This document shows positions 7,953 through 17,179 of a DNA stretch of 64,000 nucleotides, piece after piece. Position numbers and translations under genes: made by a program. The notes under the pieces are model-generated. The model was not told the origin of the DNA. It worked only from the letters and a program-made list of their open reading frames with translations, and did not search any database. The first letter of the stretch is position 1, and each line of letters begins with the position of its first letter. Source of the DNA: an uncultured Lachnospiraceae bacterium (GTDB lineage: Bacteria > Bacillota > Clostridia > Lachnospirales > Lachnospiraceae); assembly GCA_910577045.1 (NCBI GenBank), contig CAJTLB010000015.1, positions 14,080 through 78,079 on the forward strand. Direction: 5' to 3'.

Positions 7953-9386
7953 GTGGTTTGTAAAAAATGTGGGAATGAAGTGGATATTGGGGAAGTATTT
8001 TGCCAGAAATGTGGAACTGCTATCCAAATTGTTCCAGATTATAATCCGTTGGATTCTGAAATAGAAGTCCCTTTAGAGGAGAAAAATAAGGATTCTATTG
8101 AGCAAGAGAGAAGAAAGAAAGGAAGGATGGAACAGCTTCGGAAAAGGAAGAGGAAGCAGGTTATTATCCTTACAGGGATGGCGGTTGCAATCTTCCTAAT
8201 ATGTGGGGCAGGGATATTTTTGTATATGGAGTATAATAAAATCCATTCGTATGAATATCAGTATAACCAGGGAATGGGATATTATGCACAAAAAGAATAT
8301 GGTTCTGCAATTAAATGTTTTACAGAAGCTTTAAAATATGATCCAGAGAATATTGAAGCAAGGTTAGTCGCGGCAGACAGTTATAGTGAATTAGGAGATT
8401 ATGACCGTGTAGTAGAACTTTTACTAGAAATAGTCAATATTTCTGGACAACCTTCCTATTATAAGAAGTTAATGGAAGCATGTGAATTGACAGGAAATAC
8501 CACTTTAATGAACCGGATTTTAAAAGAGACCCAAGGTACAGTAGTGGGGGATTCATTGGCAGAATATCGGACAGGCGAGTTATCTGCAAATATAAAAGGT
8601 GGAGAATACCATGATTATTTGCAGATAATTTTAACAAATAGCCATGCAGGATGTACCATTTATTATACAATAGATGGGAATGATCCAACTACAACAAGTA
8701 CAGTGTATACAGAGCCAATCCCAATAGAAAAAGTAGGAAGTACTGTTTTAAAAGCTGTAGCGGTAAATGAAGCTGGCCTTGCAGGGGAACAATTAACAGA
8801 AATTTATTCTATTTCTCTATTAGTCCCAGATTCACCTGTCATTATGCCAGATAGTGGTACATATCATTATCCTAAAGAGATAGAAGTGCAAGTGCCAGAA
8901 GATGGGGCTATTTATTTTACGCTAGATGGAAGTACACCAGAAAAAGAACATGCTGCTTTATATGAAGGCCCTGTGGTAATGCCAATAGGGAATACGATTT
9001 TTTCTGCTATTTTAGTAGATAAATATGGAGTTTCTAGTATACCAGCAAAACGGAATTATACTTGTACGATTGATAGGCCATTTCCTTATGATGCCGCTGT
9101 AATTAAATTAAAAAATTATTTGGTTTCCCGCGGGATTATGTCAGACTTAAATGGAAATAGGGGGAATGGGGAACGGATTGGGGTGCAGTTTGTAAATTTA
9201 GTATCCATTGCTAATGCAGAAGGAAAGGAAGAAGAATGTTATATTTTTACACTAAGAAGGACGACACAAGAAGGGACAACGACTCTTGGTGAAATGATAT
9301 ATGCAGTTACAACAGAAAATGGCGATGTCCATTCCCTTATTGTAAAATCAGAAGGGGGTTATGCGTATCAGCCAGATACCAGATGA
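7953..9386 (+). CDS. Zinc-ribbon, single-TM protein with TPR and chitobiase-C-like repeats
   Basis: The GTG at 7953 is chosen because AGAGGTG lies 6 nt upstream. The 477-aa protein starts with a CxxC...CxxC zinc ribbon (CKKCGNE, CQKCGTA), then a charged linker, one membrane segment (about residues 80-100), TPR-like helices (about 110-190, including YYAQKEYGSAIKCFTEALKYDP), two beta domains of the chitobiase/hexosaminidase C-terminal type (YYTIDGNDPTT and YFTLDGSTPE, each a TxDGxxPT loop), and a C-terminal alpha/beta region. The architecture suggests a membrane-anchored scaffold with an extracytoplasmic C-terminus. It is not assigned to a pathway. Confidence 0.72.
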   Translation: MVCKKCGNEVDIGEVFCQKCGTAIQIVPDYNPLDSEIEVPLEEKNKDSIEQERRKKGRMEQLRKRKRKQVIILTGMAVAIFLICGAGIFLYMEYNKIHSYEYQYNQGMGYYAQKEYGSAIKCFTEALKYDPENIEARLVAADSYSELGDYDRVVELLLEIVNISGQPSYYKKLMEACELTGNTTLMNRILKETQGTVVGDSLAEYRTGELSANIKGGEYHDYLQIILTNSHAGCTIYYTIDGNDPTTTSTVYTEPIPIEKVGSTVLKAVAVNEAGLAGEQLTEIYSISLLVPDSPVIMPDSGTYHYPKEIEVQVPEDGAIYFTLDGSTPEKEHAALYEGPVVMPIGNTIFSAILVDKYGVSSIPAKRNYTCTIDRPFPYDAAVIKLKNYLVSRGIMSDLNGNRGNGERIGVQFVNLVSIANAEGKEEECYIFTLRRTTQEGTTTLGEMIYAVTTENGDVHSLIVKSEGGYAYQPDTR

Positions 9387-9437
9387 TTGTAAAATCCATA
9401 TAGGGGTTGCAATAGATTGATATGTAGGAGGGAAATA

Positions 9438-10319
9438 ATGTACAAGATACTAAAAGCAGAGAAACTTGCCGACAAAATCTTTTTAATGGATGTGGAGGCA
9501 AAACGAATTGCAAAGTCCTGCCAGCCTGGGCAATTTATTATTGCCAAGATGGATGACAAAGGAGAACGGATTCCGCTTACTATCTGTGACTATAACCGTG
9601 AAGCAGGGACTATTACGATTGTATTCCAGATTGTAGGGGCGTCTACCGAAAAAATGGCAGCTTTACAGGAAGGAGATAGTTTCAGGGATTTTACAGGCCC
9701 GTTAGGCCAGGCATCTGAATTTGTCCATGAAGATTTAGAAATCCTAAAAAAGAAAAAAATGCTTTTTGTGGCAGGAGGCGTAGGGACAGCCCCTGTATAT
9801 CCACAAGTAAAGTGGCTGCACCAACATGGGATTGCTGCAGATGTAATTATGGGATCCAAAACAAAGGATTTGCTTATTTTAGAAAAAGAAATGAAAGAGG
9901 TAGCTGGAAATCTCTATGTTACAACAGATGATGGTTCTTATGAACGGAAAGGCATGGTAACAGAGGTTATGAAAGATTTGGTAAATAACCAGGGCAAGAA
10001 ATATGATGTCTGTGTAGCGATTGGGCCAATGATAATGATGAAATTTGTTTCCCTTCTTACAAAAGAGCTTCAGATTCCTACAGTTGTCAGCCTAAACCCA
10101 ATTATGGTAGATGGTACAGGAATGTGTGGTGCATGCCGTGTAACAGTAGGGAATGAAGTAAAATTTGCCTGTGTAGATGGCCCAGAGTTTGATGGGCATT
10201 TGGTAAATTTTGATGAAGCGATGAAACGCCAGCAGATGTATAAGACAGCAGAAGGAAGGGCGGTTCTTAAGCTGCGTGAGGGAGATACTCATCATGGCGG
10301 CTGCGGACAGTGTGAATAG
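9438..10319 (+). CDS. nfnA: NADH-dependent ferredoxin:NADP+ oxidoreductase, subunit A
   Basis: The 293-aa FAD/NAD-binding subunit resembles dihydroorotate dehydrogenase electron-transfer subunits. It has an N-terminal FAD beta-barrel (ERIPLTICDYN), an NAD domain (VAGGVGTAPVYP) and a C-terminal [2Fe-2S] site (GTGMCGACRVTVG...ACVDGPEF). Paired with the next gene it forms NfnAB, which bifurcates electrons between NADH, ferredoxin and NADPH in the cytosol of anaerobes. The ATG at 9438 is chosen for its AGGAGGG ribosome site. nfnB begins 11 nt downstream. A sulfide dehydrogenase-like role is the older name for the same complex. Confidence 0.88.
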   Translation: MYKILKAEKLADKIFLMDVEAKRIAKSCQPGQFIIAKMDDKGERIPLTICDYNREAGTITIVFQIVGASTEKMAALQEGDSFRDFTGPLGQASEFVHEDLEILKKKKMLFVAGGVGTAPVYPQVKWLHQHGIAADVIMGSKTKDLLILEKEMKEVAGNLYVTTDDGSYERKGMVTEVMKDLVNNQGKKYDVCVAIGPMIMMKFVSLLTKELQIPTVVSLNPIMVDGTGMCGACRVTVGNEVKFACVDGPEFDGHLVNFDEAMKRQQMYKTAEGRAVLKLREGDTHHGGCGQCE

Positions 10320-10330
10320 AGGAGGATACC

Positions 10331-11722
10331 ATGGATATTGATGTATTAAAAAAGGTACCGGTTCGGGAACAAGAACCACAAGTAAGAGCAAAGAATTTTG
10401 AAGAAGTTTGTCTTGGTTATAATATGGAAGAGGCACAGAACGAGGCATCCCGCTGTTTAAAATGTAAAAATGCAAGGTGTGTGACTGGTTGCCCAGTGTC
10501 CATTAATATTCCTGGTTTTATTAAAGAAGTCCAAGATGGGAATATAGAGGAAGCATATAAAATTATTTCAGAATCTTCTGCACTTCCAGCCGTATGTGGC
10601 CGTGTATGCCCACAGGAAAGCCAGTGCGAAGGGAAATGTGTAAGAGGGGTAAAAGGAGAGCCTATTTCTATTGGAAAGTTGGAGCGTTTTACAGCCGATT
10701 GGGCAAGGGAGCATGGCATTTCCCCTAAAAAGCCGGAGAAAACCAATGGAAGAAAAGTTGCTGTAATTGGTTCTGGCCCTTCTGGTGTTACTTGTGCAGG
10801 AGATTTGGCAAAACTTGGTTATGAAGTAACTATTTTTGAAGCGTTGCATGAGCCAGGAGGAGTATTAGTATATGGTATCCCTGAATTCCGTTTGCCAAAG
10901 GAAGGAGTAGTAAAACCTGAAATTGACAATTTAAAGAAATTAGGAGTAAAGATTGAAACGAATGTAGTAATTGGAAAATCTACAACAATAGATGAATTAA
11001 TGGAAGAGGAAGGCTTTGAAGCAGTATTTGTAGGCTCCGGCGCAGGGCTTCCTAAGTTTATGGGAATCCCTGGGGAAAATGCAAATGGCGTATTTTCTGC
11101 AAATGAATATTTAACTAGAAGTAACCTGATGAAAGCTTTCCAAGAAGGATATGACACGCCAATTGTAGCAGGAAAAAAGGTTGCTGTAGTAGGAGGCGGG
11201 AATGTAGCAATGGATGCAGCTAGGACTGCTTTGCGCCTAGGCGCGGAAGTCCATATTGTATACCGTAGGAGCGAAGAAGAACTTCCTGCTAGGGTAGAAG
11301 AAGTCCATCATGCAAAAGAAGAAGGGATTATCTTTGATTTATTGACAAACCCAATAGAAATTTTAGTAGATGACAATGGATGGGTAAAAGGCATGAAATG
11401 TATCCGTATGGAGTTAGGGGAGCCAGATGCGTCTGGAAGAAGGCGCCCAGTAGAAATCCCTAATTCAGAGTTTGAATTAGAGCTGGATACAGTGATTATG
11501 TCATTAGGGACTTCACCAAACCCATTAATTTCTTCTACTACAAAGGGATTGGAAATTAATAAGCATAAATGTATTATTGCTGAGGCAGAGAATGGGCAGA
11601 CTAGCAAAGAAGGGGTATTTGCTGGAGGAGATGCTGTAACAGGCGCAGCAACTGTAATTCTTGCAATGGAAGCAGGAAAAGCAGGGGCAAAAGGAATCCA
11701 TGAATATTTATCTAAGAAATAG
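10331..11722 (+). CDS. nfnB: NADH-dependent ferredoxin:NADP+ oxidoreductase, subunit B (GltA-like)
   Basis: This 463-aa protein belongs to the glutamate synthase small-subunit-like family: N-terminal Cys clusters for two [4Fe-4S] centres (CLKCKNARCVTGCPV and CGRVCPQESQCEGKC, residues about 38-100), a first Rossmann fold for FAD (AVIGSGPSGVTCAG, about 145) and a second for NADPH (VAVVGGGNVAMDAAR, about 285). No large glutamate synthase subunit lies nearby, and nfnA is immediately upstream, which favours NfnB over GltD. A bidirectional terminator closes the operon. Confidence 0.88.
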   Translation: MDIDVLKKVPVREQEPQVRAKNFEEVCLGYNMEEAQNEASRCLKCKNARCVTGCPVSINIPGFIKEVQDGNIEEAYKIISESSALPAVCGRVCPQESQCEGKCVRGVKGEPISIGKLERFTADWAREHGISPKKPEKTNGRKVAVIGSGPSGVTCAGDLAKLGYEVTIFEALHEPGGVLVYGIPEFRLPKEGVVKPEIDNLKKLGVKIETNVVIGKSTTIDELMEEEGFEAVFVGSGAGLPKFMGIPGENANGVFSANEYLTRSNLMKAFQEGYDTPIVAGKKVAVVGGGNVAMDAARTALRLGAEVHIVYRRSEEELPARVEEVHHAKEEGIIFDLLTNPIEILVDDNGWVKGMKCIRMELGEPDASGRRRPVEIPNSEFELELDTVIMSLGTSPNPLISSTTKGLEINKHKCIIAEAENGQTSKEGVFAGGDAVTGAATVILAMEAGKAGAKGIHEYLSKK

Positions 11723-11729
11723 TTATAAA

Positions 11730-11763
11730 AATAGGAGCTGTTTTTGTAGGCAGCTCCTATTTT
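11730..11763 (+). terminator. Bidirectional terminator between nfnB and the convergent zinc-ribbon gene
   Basis: ATAGGAGCTG/CAGCTCCTAT is a perfect 10-bp stem with A/T tracts on both sides, so it can serve both converging genes. Confidence 0.85.
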
Positions 11764-11781
11764 CAAGTTATGGGGCAGTTA

Positions 11782-12594
11782 TCATTCAAAAAGGCTGTGA
11801 TATAAATTTTCTGTTAAATCCTCCAAATAAGAATCATCTAATTCAGTAAGTTTCGTATTAAGCTCTTGTTTAATAAATTCTGTCCGATGGAAATATTTCA
11901 TTTCTTCTGCCATATCTGTTTCTAGGGAAATAGCGGCATCGATAGTTTCACCTGTATATGCAGAAAGGAACCATTCGGTAATCTCTTTTGTCGTAGAAAC
12001 CTCTTCTGCAATTTCCCCTTTTAGTTGTTTGGCACGTTTCTGGGAAGAAAAGCCACAGATAAGGAAAAATAAGAAAACGGCACTCATAACAAGGTCAAAC
12101 AGTAGGGAAGCAGATCCAGATAGGAAAGGAAGGACACCTGCTATTTTTAAAACCATAAAAATAATCCCAAAAGAACCTATTACAAGGAGAGTAACAGCAG
12201 AAGAATGAGTATCCTCATATTTATCCGCTTTTTTAATATATGGGGCAGGTGCTTTTTCCTGCTGCTTTTTTTGTTCTTGCTGTTCTTCTGTTAAAATTTT
12301 CTGTTCTGTCTCTTTATATAAAAAGATACGGGCTAATTTTAGTGCTTCCTTATAATCTTGTTCTGCGACAAGCACGGGATATCCTTCGGAGTCTGGTTCG
12401 CCTGCATGTACTGATTTGATTTCAGAATAATCTAAAAACTGCGCAACCCGTTCTGCCAAATCTTCTTCTCCTTTAAAGACCAAGCAGTCATTTTTGTTTA
12501 TACTATCTTTATTATCAACCAAAGGGCTGCCACAATCTGGGCAGAAAGTAACCCCCTCTACATATTCTAATTTACATTTTGTGCACCATGGCAT
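11782..12594 (-). CDS. Zinc-ribbon membrane protein with DUF2007-like domain
   Basis: The 270-aa protein opens with a zinc ribbon (CTKCKLEY...FCPDCGSPL), then a DUF2007/putative signal-transducing fold (about residues 38-85, EEDLAERVAQFLDYSEIKS), a Lys/Gln-rich linker, two membrane segments (about 130-180) and a charged C-terminal cytoplasmic helix region. The ATG at 12594 is chosen because AAAGGAG precedes it by about 9 nt. Proteins of this type are common in Lachnospiraceae and have no established function. It is monocistronic and convergent with nfnAB. Confidence 0.7.
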   Translation of the reverse strand: MPWCTKCKLEYVEGVTFCPDCGSPLVDNKDSINKNDCLVFKGEEDLAERVAQFLDYSEIKSVHAGEPDSEGYPVLVAEQDYKEALKLARIFLYKETEQKILTEEQQEQKKQQEKAPAPYIKKADKYEDTHSSAVTLLVIGSFGIIFMVLKIAGVLPFLSGSASLLFDLVMSAVFLFFLICGFSSQKRAKQLKGEIAEEVSTTKEITEWFLSAYTGETIDAAISLETDMAEEMKYFHRTEFIKQELNTKLTELDDSYLEDLTENLYHSLFE

Positions 12595-12805
12595 AAGAAA
12601 ATCTCCTTTTTGCAATAAAAATATAATATAGATTATATTACCATGTTATGGGGAATACATCAAGGGCAGTTTTTTTATTATAAAAGATTCCTATTTTTAT
12701 GATAAGTTTTGTATGTGAGAGTTTGTTTGGATATAGGGAAGCAAATTTTTAATAATTATAGTATATACTATTAATATAAATATTTTTTATATAACAAAAT
12801 TTATA

Positions 12806-12834
12806 TTTACATTATTAGAGACCTATAGTATAAT
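12806..12834 (+). promoter_or_regulatory. Sigma-A promoter of the secreted orphan; only signal in the 302-bp gap
   Basis: TTTACA at 12806-12811, a 17-bp spacer and TATAAT at 12829-12834. The gap 12595-12896 is extremely AT-rich, holds the divergent promoters of the two flanking genes, and shows nothing else recognisable. Confidence 0.75.
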
Positions 12835-12896
12835 AAAGAAAATGAATTATTTTGTATCTAGAAAAATTATTTGCTTGATTGTTAAGGAGGTAAAGT

Positions 12897-13817
12897 ATGA
12901 AAAAAGCAGTAAGTATTTTATTATCATTTTTATTATTTATTTCTATGACAGTATCCATTTTTGCTAGTACAGATGTGGATAATTCAGTTTTAATTGACAA
13001 TTTGTTAGAAGATAGGGCTGAATTAATTGCCCAAGGCAAGTATGATAAATTAGATATAATAGATAAGCAATTGGAAGTATTAGGAGTAAAAAAACTTACA
13101 CCGCAAGAGGTAGAAGAACTTAATAAAGATGATGTAGTTCCATATATAACAAAACCAGTTTCTAATAATGTTACTTGGCTGTCAAGCAGGCAAGATTATA
13201 CGTATAATGGTACTACTTATGAAATACAGACATTGATAGCGCAGCCAAATCAGAATAACTCTAATTTAAAGATTATTGGTAGCAGGGCACTTGCTTCTAC
13301 TTATAAGTGGAAAGCAGGTGCAATGAATGCGATTTCAGTGTTAGCAGAAGCGACATATGGGGAACTTACTGGGATGTCAAGGGTATTTACCGTTTATGAT
13401 ACCTTAAATGGGATGATAAGCGGTATAACAAGGACAACAGAAATTTCTGCGGCGGAAATTGTATATTCTTATGCGCATACTACAACAGCTTCTTTTAAGT
13501 ATATTAAGGTAAAAGGTGAGGCAGATGATAAACAGCATTTAGCATATATTTCAACAAAAGGGACAACTGCTATTGGTTATCAATATCCACAGTTTATTTA
13601 TTCAGGCGGGACAGTAGAACCAAATATTATTCAAGGTAGTAGGACAATAAATACTACGCCAGATGGGTATAATAGTAATTTGGAAGCAGTAAAAGCATAT
13701 GTAAAAGGAATATCAAAAAAGGTTTGGGTAGAAAATGTAAAAATTACAGGGATTGAAACAAAATCGGTATCCCATATATACCCTGTGTGTCCAGAATTTT
13801 TAGCTCAAATTTATTAA
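12897..13817 (+). CDS. Secreted protein of unknown function
   Basis: The 306-aa protein begins with a classic Sec signal peptide (KK, then a hydrophobic stretch through about residue 20, with likely cleavage near FAS-TD at 23-25). Mature residues 30-70 are helical and acidic. The remainder is rich in Thr, Ser, Tyr and Asn with alternating hydrophobic residues, consistent with a beta-rich extracellular fold. No lipobox, sortase signal or wall-binding repeat is visible, so it is probably released. I do not recognise the family. Strong AAGGAGG site and promoter. The next small gene begins 16 nt later and is probably cotranscribed. Confidence 0.7.
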   Translation: MKKAVSILLSFLLFISMTVSIFASTDVDNSVLIDNLLEDRAELIAQGKYDKLDIIDKQLEVLGVKKLTPQEVEELNKDDVVPYITKPVSNNVTWLSSRQDYTYNGTTYEIQTLIAQPNQNNSNLKIIGSRALASTYKWKAGAMNAISVLAEATYGELTGMSRVFTVYDTLNGMISGITRTTEISAAEIVYSYAHTTTASFKYIKVKGEADDKQHLAYISTKGTTAIGYQYPQFIYSGGTVEPNIIQGSRTINTTPDGYNSNLEAVKAYVKGISKKVWVENVKITGIETKSVSHIYPVCPEFLAQIY

Positions 13818-13833
13818 ATTTATGGAGGCTTTT

Positions 13834-14085
13834 TTGAAACTAAAAAAAATAAGAATTATAGGGAATATTTTTATATTTTTAGGTTTAATTATGCTTTGTT
13901 TGGTATTAGTGGTTGCTGAGTTTTTACAGCCGTTTTTTGCAATATCAGGTACAGCTTCTGCAGTAATAGGCTTGTTAATTTTTGTATTTTTTTGGAAGTG
14001 TCCTGTCTGTTATTCTCATTTGCCATTAGAAGGAAGCTTTGGGATGGAAAAATGCCCGCATTGTGGGAATAATTTATTTGATTAA
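13834..14085 (+). CDS. Small two-TM protein with C-terminal zinc ribbon
   Basis: An 83-aa protein starting at TTG 13834, 5 nt after GGAGG. An ATG at 13822 in the same frame would overlap that ribosome site and is considered less likely. Two membrane helices (about residues 10-30 and 36-55) are followed by CPVCYSHLP and CPHCGNNL, a zinc ribbon at the cytoplasmic or membrane face. It follows the secreted orphan closely and may be its partner. No function is known. Confidence 0.65.
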   Translation: MKLKKIRIIGNIFIFLGLIMLCLVLVVAEFLQPFFAISGTASAVIGLLIFVFFWKCPVCYSHLPLEGSFGMEKCPHCGNNLFD

Positions 14086-14151
14086 GTAAAAAGTATAGAT
14101 AAATTTAGAAAAGTATAAAAGAATAGTTTAGAAGAAAGAAATGTAGAAGTA

Positions 14152-14198
14152 GGAGCTGTTGTAAGAATAGAGGAAAATCTATTGGGAACAACAGCTCC
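14152..14198 (+). terminator. Hairpin terminator-like element upstream of glpK
   Basis: GGAGCTGTTGT (14152-14162) pairs perfectly with ACAACAGCTCC (14188-14198). An inner ATAGA/TCTAT stem extends the structure. The T-tail is short (ATCTTT), so termination strength is uncertain. Confidence 0.6.
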
Positions 14199-14249
14199 AT
14201 CTTTATGTTTAAAAACAGGTTTCGAAGAAAAATCTTCGCATTAGAAAGA

Positions 14250-14278
14250 TTGTCTAGTAACCAAAGCATAAATATGCT
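14250..14278 (+). promoter_or_regulatory. Putative glpK promoter
   Basis: TTGTCT at 14250-14255 and TATGCT at 14273-14278, with a 17-bp spacer, lie 38 bp before glpK. An upstream CGAAGA/TCTTCG hairpin (14223-14238) lies just before it. Confidence 0.5.
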
Positions 14279-14316
14279 ATACTTTTTTATATACCAAAAA
14301 TGCACGGAGGGGCTAT

Positions 14317-15810
14317 ATGGAAAAATATGTGATGGCGTTGGATGCCGGGACTACCAGCAACCGATGTATTCTCTTTACAAAAGAGGGAAGGATTGCCAGT
14401 GTTGCGCAGAAGGAATTTACACAGTATTTTCCTTTTCCTGGCTGGGTAGAGCACAATGCAGGGGAAATCTGGTCTACACAGCTTGGCGTGGCTGTGGAAG
14501 CCATGCAGAAAATAGGGGCAGAACCAGAAGAAATTGCTGCTATTGGGATAACGAACCAAAGGGAAACGACAGTGGTCTGGGACAAGAAAAGCGGCGAGCC
14601 AATTTGCCCTGCAATTGTATGGCAGTGCAGGAGGACAGCCGCTTATTGTGATAAATTAAAAGAACAAGGGTTAGAGGAATTTTTCCGTAAAAAAACGGGA
14701 TTAATTATTGATGCTTATTTTTCTGCGACAAAATTAAAATGGATATTGGACAATATAGAAAATGCAAGGGTACGTGCGAAAAAGGGGGAGCTTTTATTTG
14801 GTACAATAGATACTTGGTTTATTTGGAAGCTAACAAAAGGGGCAATCCATGTAACTGATTATTCGAACGCTTCTCGTACTATGCTTTTTAATATTAATAC
14901 TTTAACATGGGATCAGGAAATATTATCTTTATTTGATATACCAGAATGTATGTTGCCAGAAGTAAAATCTTCTAGTTGCGTATATGGAGAGACTGCTTCT
15001 GCTTATTTTGGCAAGCCTATCCCCATTGGGGCAGCGGCGGGGGACCAGCAGGCAGCCTTGTTTGGGCAAGCCTGTTTCCAGGCAGGGGAAGCGAAGAATA
15101 CATATGGGACAGGCGGTTTTTTATTAATGAATACAGGGGAAAAGCCTGTATATTCGGAACATGGGCTTTTAACTACCATAGCATGGGGACTTAATGGAAA
15201 GGTAAACTATGCGCTGGAGGGTTCTATTTTTGTGGCAGGCGCAGTAATCCAATGGTTAAGGGATGAACTTGGGGTAATCCGTACAGCAGCAGAAACAGAA
15301 GAAATGGCAGCAAAGGTGGAGGATACAAATGGATGTTATGTTGTCCCTGCATTTACAGGGCTAGGGGCCCCATATTGGGATGCCTATGCAAGAGGATGTA
15401 TTGTTGGCCTGACAAGAGGGGTGAATAAGTGCCATATTGTACGGGCTGCTTTAGAATCTATTGCTTATCAAGTCTGTGATGTGTTACATGTGATGGAAGA
15501 AGATTCGAAGATAACATTAACTAATTTAAAGGTAGATGGAGGGGCAAGTGCCAATAATTTTTTATTGCAAGCTCAGGCAGATATGATCCAAGCGCCAGTA
15601 AAACGCCCAGATTGTATTGAGACAACAGCAATGGGTGCTGCCTATTTGGCAGGGCTTTCCGTAGGGTATTGGAAGGATAAAGGAGAAGTATTAAGAAATT
15701 GGAAAATAAACAAGGTATTTGAGCCAAAAATTTCAAAGGAGGAACAAAGGGCAAGAAAAGCAGGCTGGGATAAGGCCGTTTCAAGATCCTTTGGCTGGGA
15801 AAAGGCATGA
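14317..15810 (+). CDS. glpK: Glycerol kinase
   Basis: Phosphorylates glycerol to sn-glycerol-3-phosphate in the cytosol. The 497 aa have the standard FGGY length. Seen are the N-terminal ALDAGTTSNRCILF phosphate loop, NQRETTVVWD (about 82-91, substrate and ATP contacts), the DYSNASRTMLF segment, GDQQAALFGQ, and the C-terminal adenine site DGGASANNFLLQ. No GlpF or GlpD is adjacent. The GH28 gene downstream starts 53 nt after the stop, so they may be cotranscribed, but a functional link is not evident. Confidence 0.95.
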   Translation: MEKYVMALDAGTTSNRCILFTKEGRIASVAQKEFTQYFPFPGWVEHNAGEIWSTQLGVAVEAMQKIGAEPEEIAAIGITNQRETTVVWDKKSGEPICPAIVWQCRRTAAYCDKLKEQGLEEFFRKKTGLIIDAYFSATKLKWILDNIENARVRAKKGELLFGTIDTWFIWKLTKGAIHVTDYSNASRTMLFNINTLTWDQEILSLFDIPECMLPEVKSSSCVYGETASAYFGKPIPIGAAAGDQQAALFGQACFQAGEAKNTYGTGGFLLMNTGEKPVYSEHGLLTTIAWGLNGKVNYALEGSIFVAGAVIQWLRDELGVIRTAAETEEMAAKVEDTNGCYVVPAFTGLGAPYWDAYARGCIVGLTRGVNKCHIVRAALESIAYQVCDVLHVMEEDSKITLTNLKVDGGASANNFLLQAQADMIQAPVKRPDCIETTAMGAAYLAGLSVGYWKDKGEVLRNWKINKVFEPKISKEEQRARKAGWDKAVSRSFGWEKA

Positions 15811-15863
15811 TAGAAAATAAATTAAAAAATAAGCTGCTTGTGCGGCAGAATGGAGGAATCACA

Positions 15864-17120
15864 ATGATTACAATTACAGATTTACGGAAAGAAGTAAAAG
15901 AGGGAGACTGGACGAATGCGTTTAAAAAAGCAGTAGAAACTCTTGTCAGCCAAGGCGGAGGGACACTTTATGTCCCGGCAGGCTGTTATTATACTCATTC
16001 AATCCAATTAAAAAGTAATATAACACTTTATTTAGAAGCAGGGGCAGTTTTGGATTTTACAGACGATATAGAGAATTATGAAGTGATCTCTATGGAATTT
16101 GAGGGGATTGCAGGGACGATGTACAAGCCGCTGATTTATGCTTCAGAAGAAGAGAATGTGTCAGTAGTTGGGCAAGGAAGGATTAATGGGAATGGGAAAC
16201 GCTGGTGGGAGGAAAGTAAGAATTTCCCACATAAACGCCCATATTTAGTATGTTTTGACCGTTGTAAACATGTACGGTTAGAAGGGGTTACGTTAGAAAA
16301 TTCCCCTGTATGGACGGTGCATCCAATTTATTGCGATGATGTAGTGATTCATGGAGTAAAGATAAAAAATCCTGCGGATTCCCCAAATACAGATGGAATC
16401 GATCCAGATAGCTCTAAAAATATCCGTATTTCGGATTGTATTATTGATGTAGGGGATGATTGTATTGCCATTAAATCTGGGACAGAAGATACCCCTAAGA
16501 AAATGCCTTGTGAAAATATTACAATAACAAATTGTAATATGCTGCATGGGCATGGCGGAGTGGTAATTGGAAGTGAGATGAGTGGGGGAGTAAGGAATAT
16601 TACTATTTCTAACTGCGTGTTCCAAGAAACAGACAGGGGAATCCGGCTAAAGACAAGAAGGAAAAGAGGCAGCATTATGGAAAATATGGTGTTTGAAAAC
16701 ATTGTAATGGATAAAGTAATGTGCCCATTTGTCTTTAATATGTATTACTATTGTGGGGCAGGCGGGAAGGAAAAGCATGTATGGGATAAAGCGGCATATC
16801 CGCTTGATGAAACAACCCCAGCAATAAGGGATATTATGATTAGTAATATATTAGTGACTTCTGCTACGGCAGCAGCCGGCTTTATGTATGGGCTTGCAGA
16901 ACAGCCTATTGAGAATATTAGGTTTTCTAATTGCAGTATCCGTATGGTATCAGATGGCAAGCCAGCTACGCCAGCTATGATGGCACAGTTAGAGCCAATG
17001 CAAGGGGATGGGTTCTTCCTTCGGAATGTAAAAGGGATTTGTTTTTCGAATGTCCATATTACAGGGGTAAAAGGAGAAGTGATAAATACAGATGAAACAG
17101 TAGATATTACTGTTTCATAG
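15864..17120 (+). CDS. GH28 family polygalacturonase-like hydrolase, cytosolic
   Basis: A 418-aa right-handed beta-helix protein with the full set of GH28 catalytic motifs: NTD at 175-177, the Asp pair at 198-199, HGHGG at 228-232 and RLK at 261-263. It should hydrolyse alpha-1,4 galacturonosyl or rhamnogalacturonan-type linkages. No signal peptide is present, so it probably acts on imported oligosaccharides. The ATG at 15864 is chosen for its GGAGG site 7 nt upstream. The second GH28-like gene follows after 59 nt. Exact substrate (polygalacturonate versus decorated pectin oligomers) is open. Confidence 0.88.
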   Translation: MITITDLRKEVKEGDWTNAFKKAVETLVSQGGGTLYVPAGCYYTHSIQLKSNITLYLEAGAVLDFTDDIENYEVISMEFEGIAGTMYKPLIYASEEENVSVVGQGRINGNGKRWWEESKNFPHKRPYLVCFDRCKHVRLEGVTLENSPVWTVHPIYCDDVVIHGVKIKNPADSPNTDGIDPDSSKNIRISDCIIDVGDDCIAIKSGTEDTPKKMPCENITITNCNMLHGHGGVVIGSEMSGGVRNITISNCVFQETDRGIRLKTRRKRGSIMENMVFENIVMDKVMCPFVFNMYYYCGAGGKEKHVWDKAAYPLDETTPAIRDIMISNILVTSATAAAGFMYGLAEQPIENIRFSNCSIRMVSDGKPATPAMMAQLEPMQGDGFFLRNVKGICFSNVHITGVKGEVINTDETVDITVS

Positions 17121-17179
17121 TGTGTGTTGCTTAGATAGGATAAAGGATCATATAATAAATAAGCAGGAAGGAAGAAGTT

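Noticed and set aside
10331..11722. NfnB as the small subunit of glutamate synthase
   Set aside because: No large GltB-type subunit is adjacent and the preceding gene is a typical NfnA.
14205..14651. Overlapping plus-strand frame across the glpK start
   Set aside because: Lies in another frame of a clear glycerol kinase gene and has no family features.
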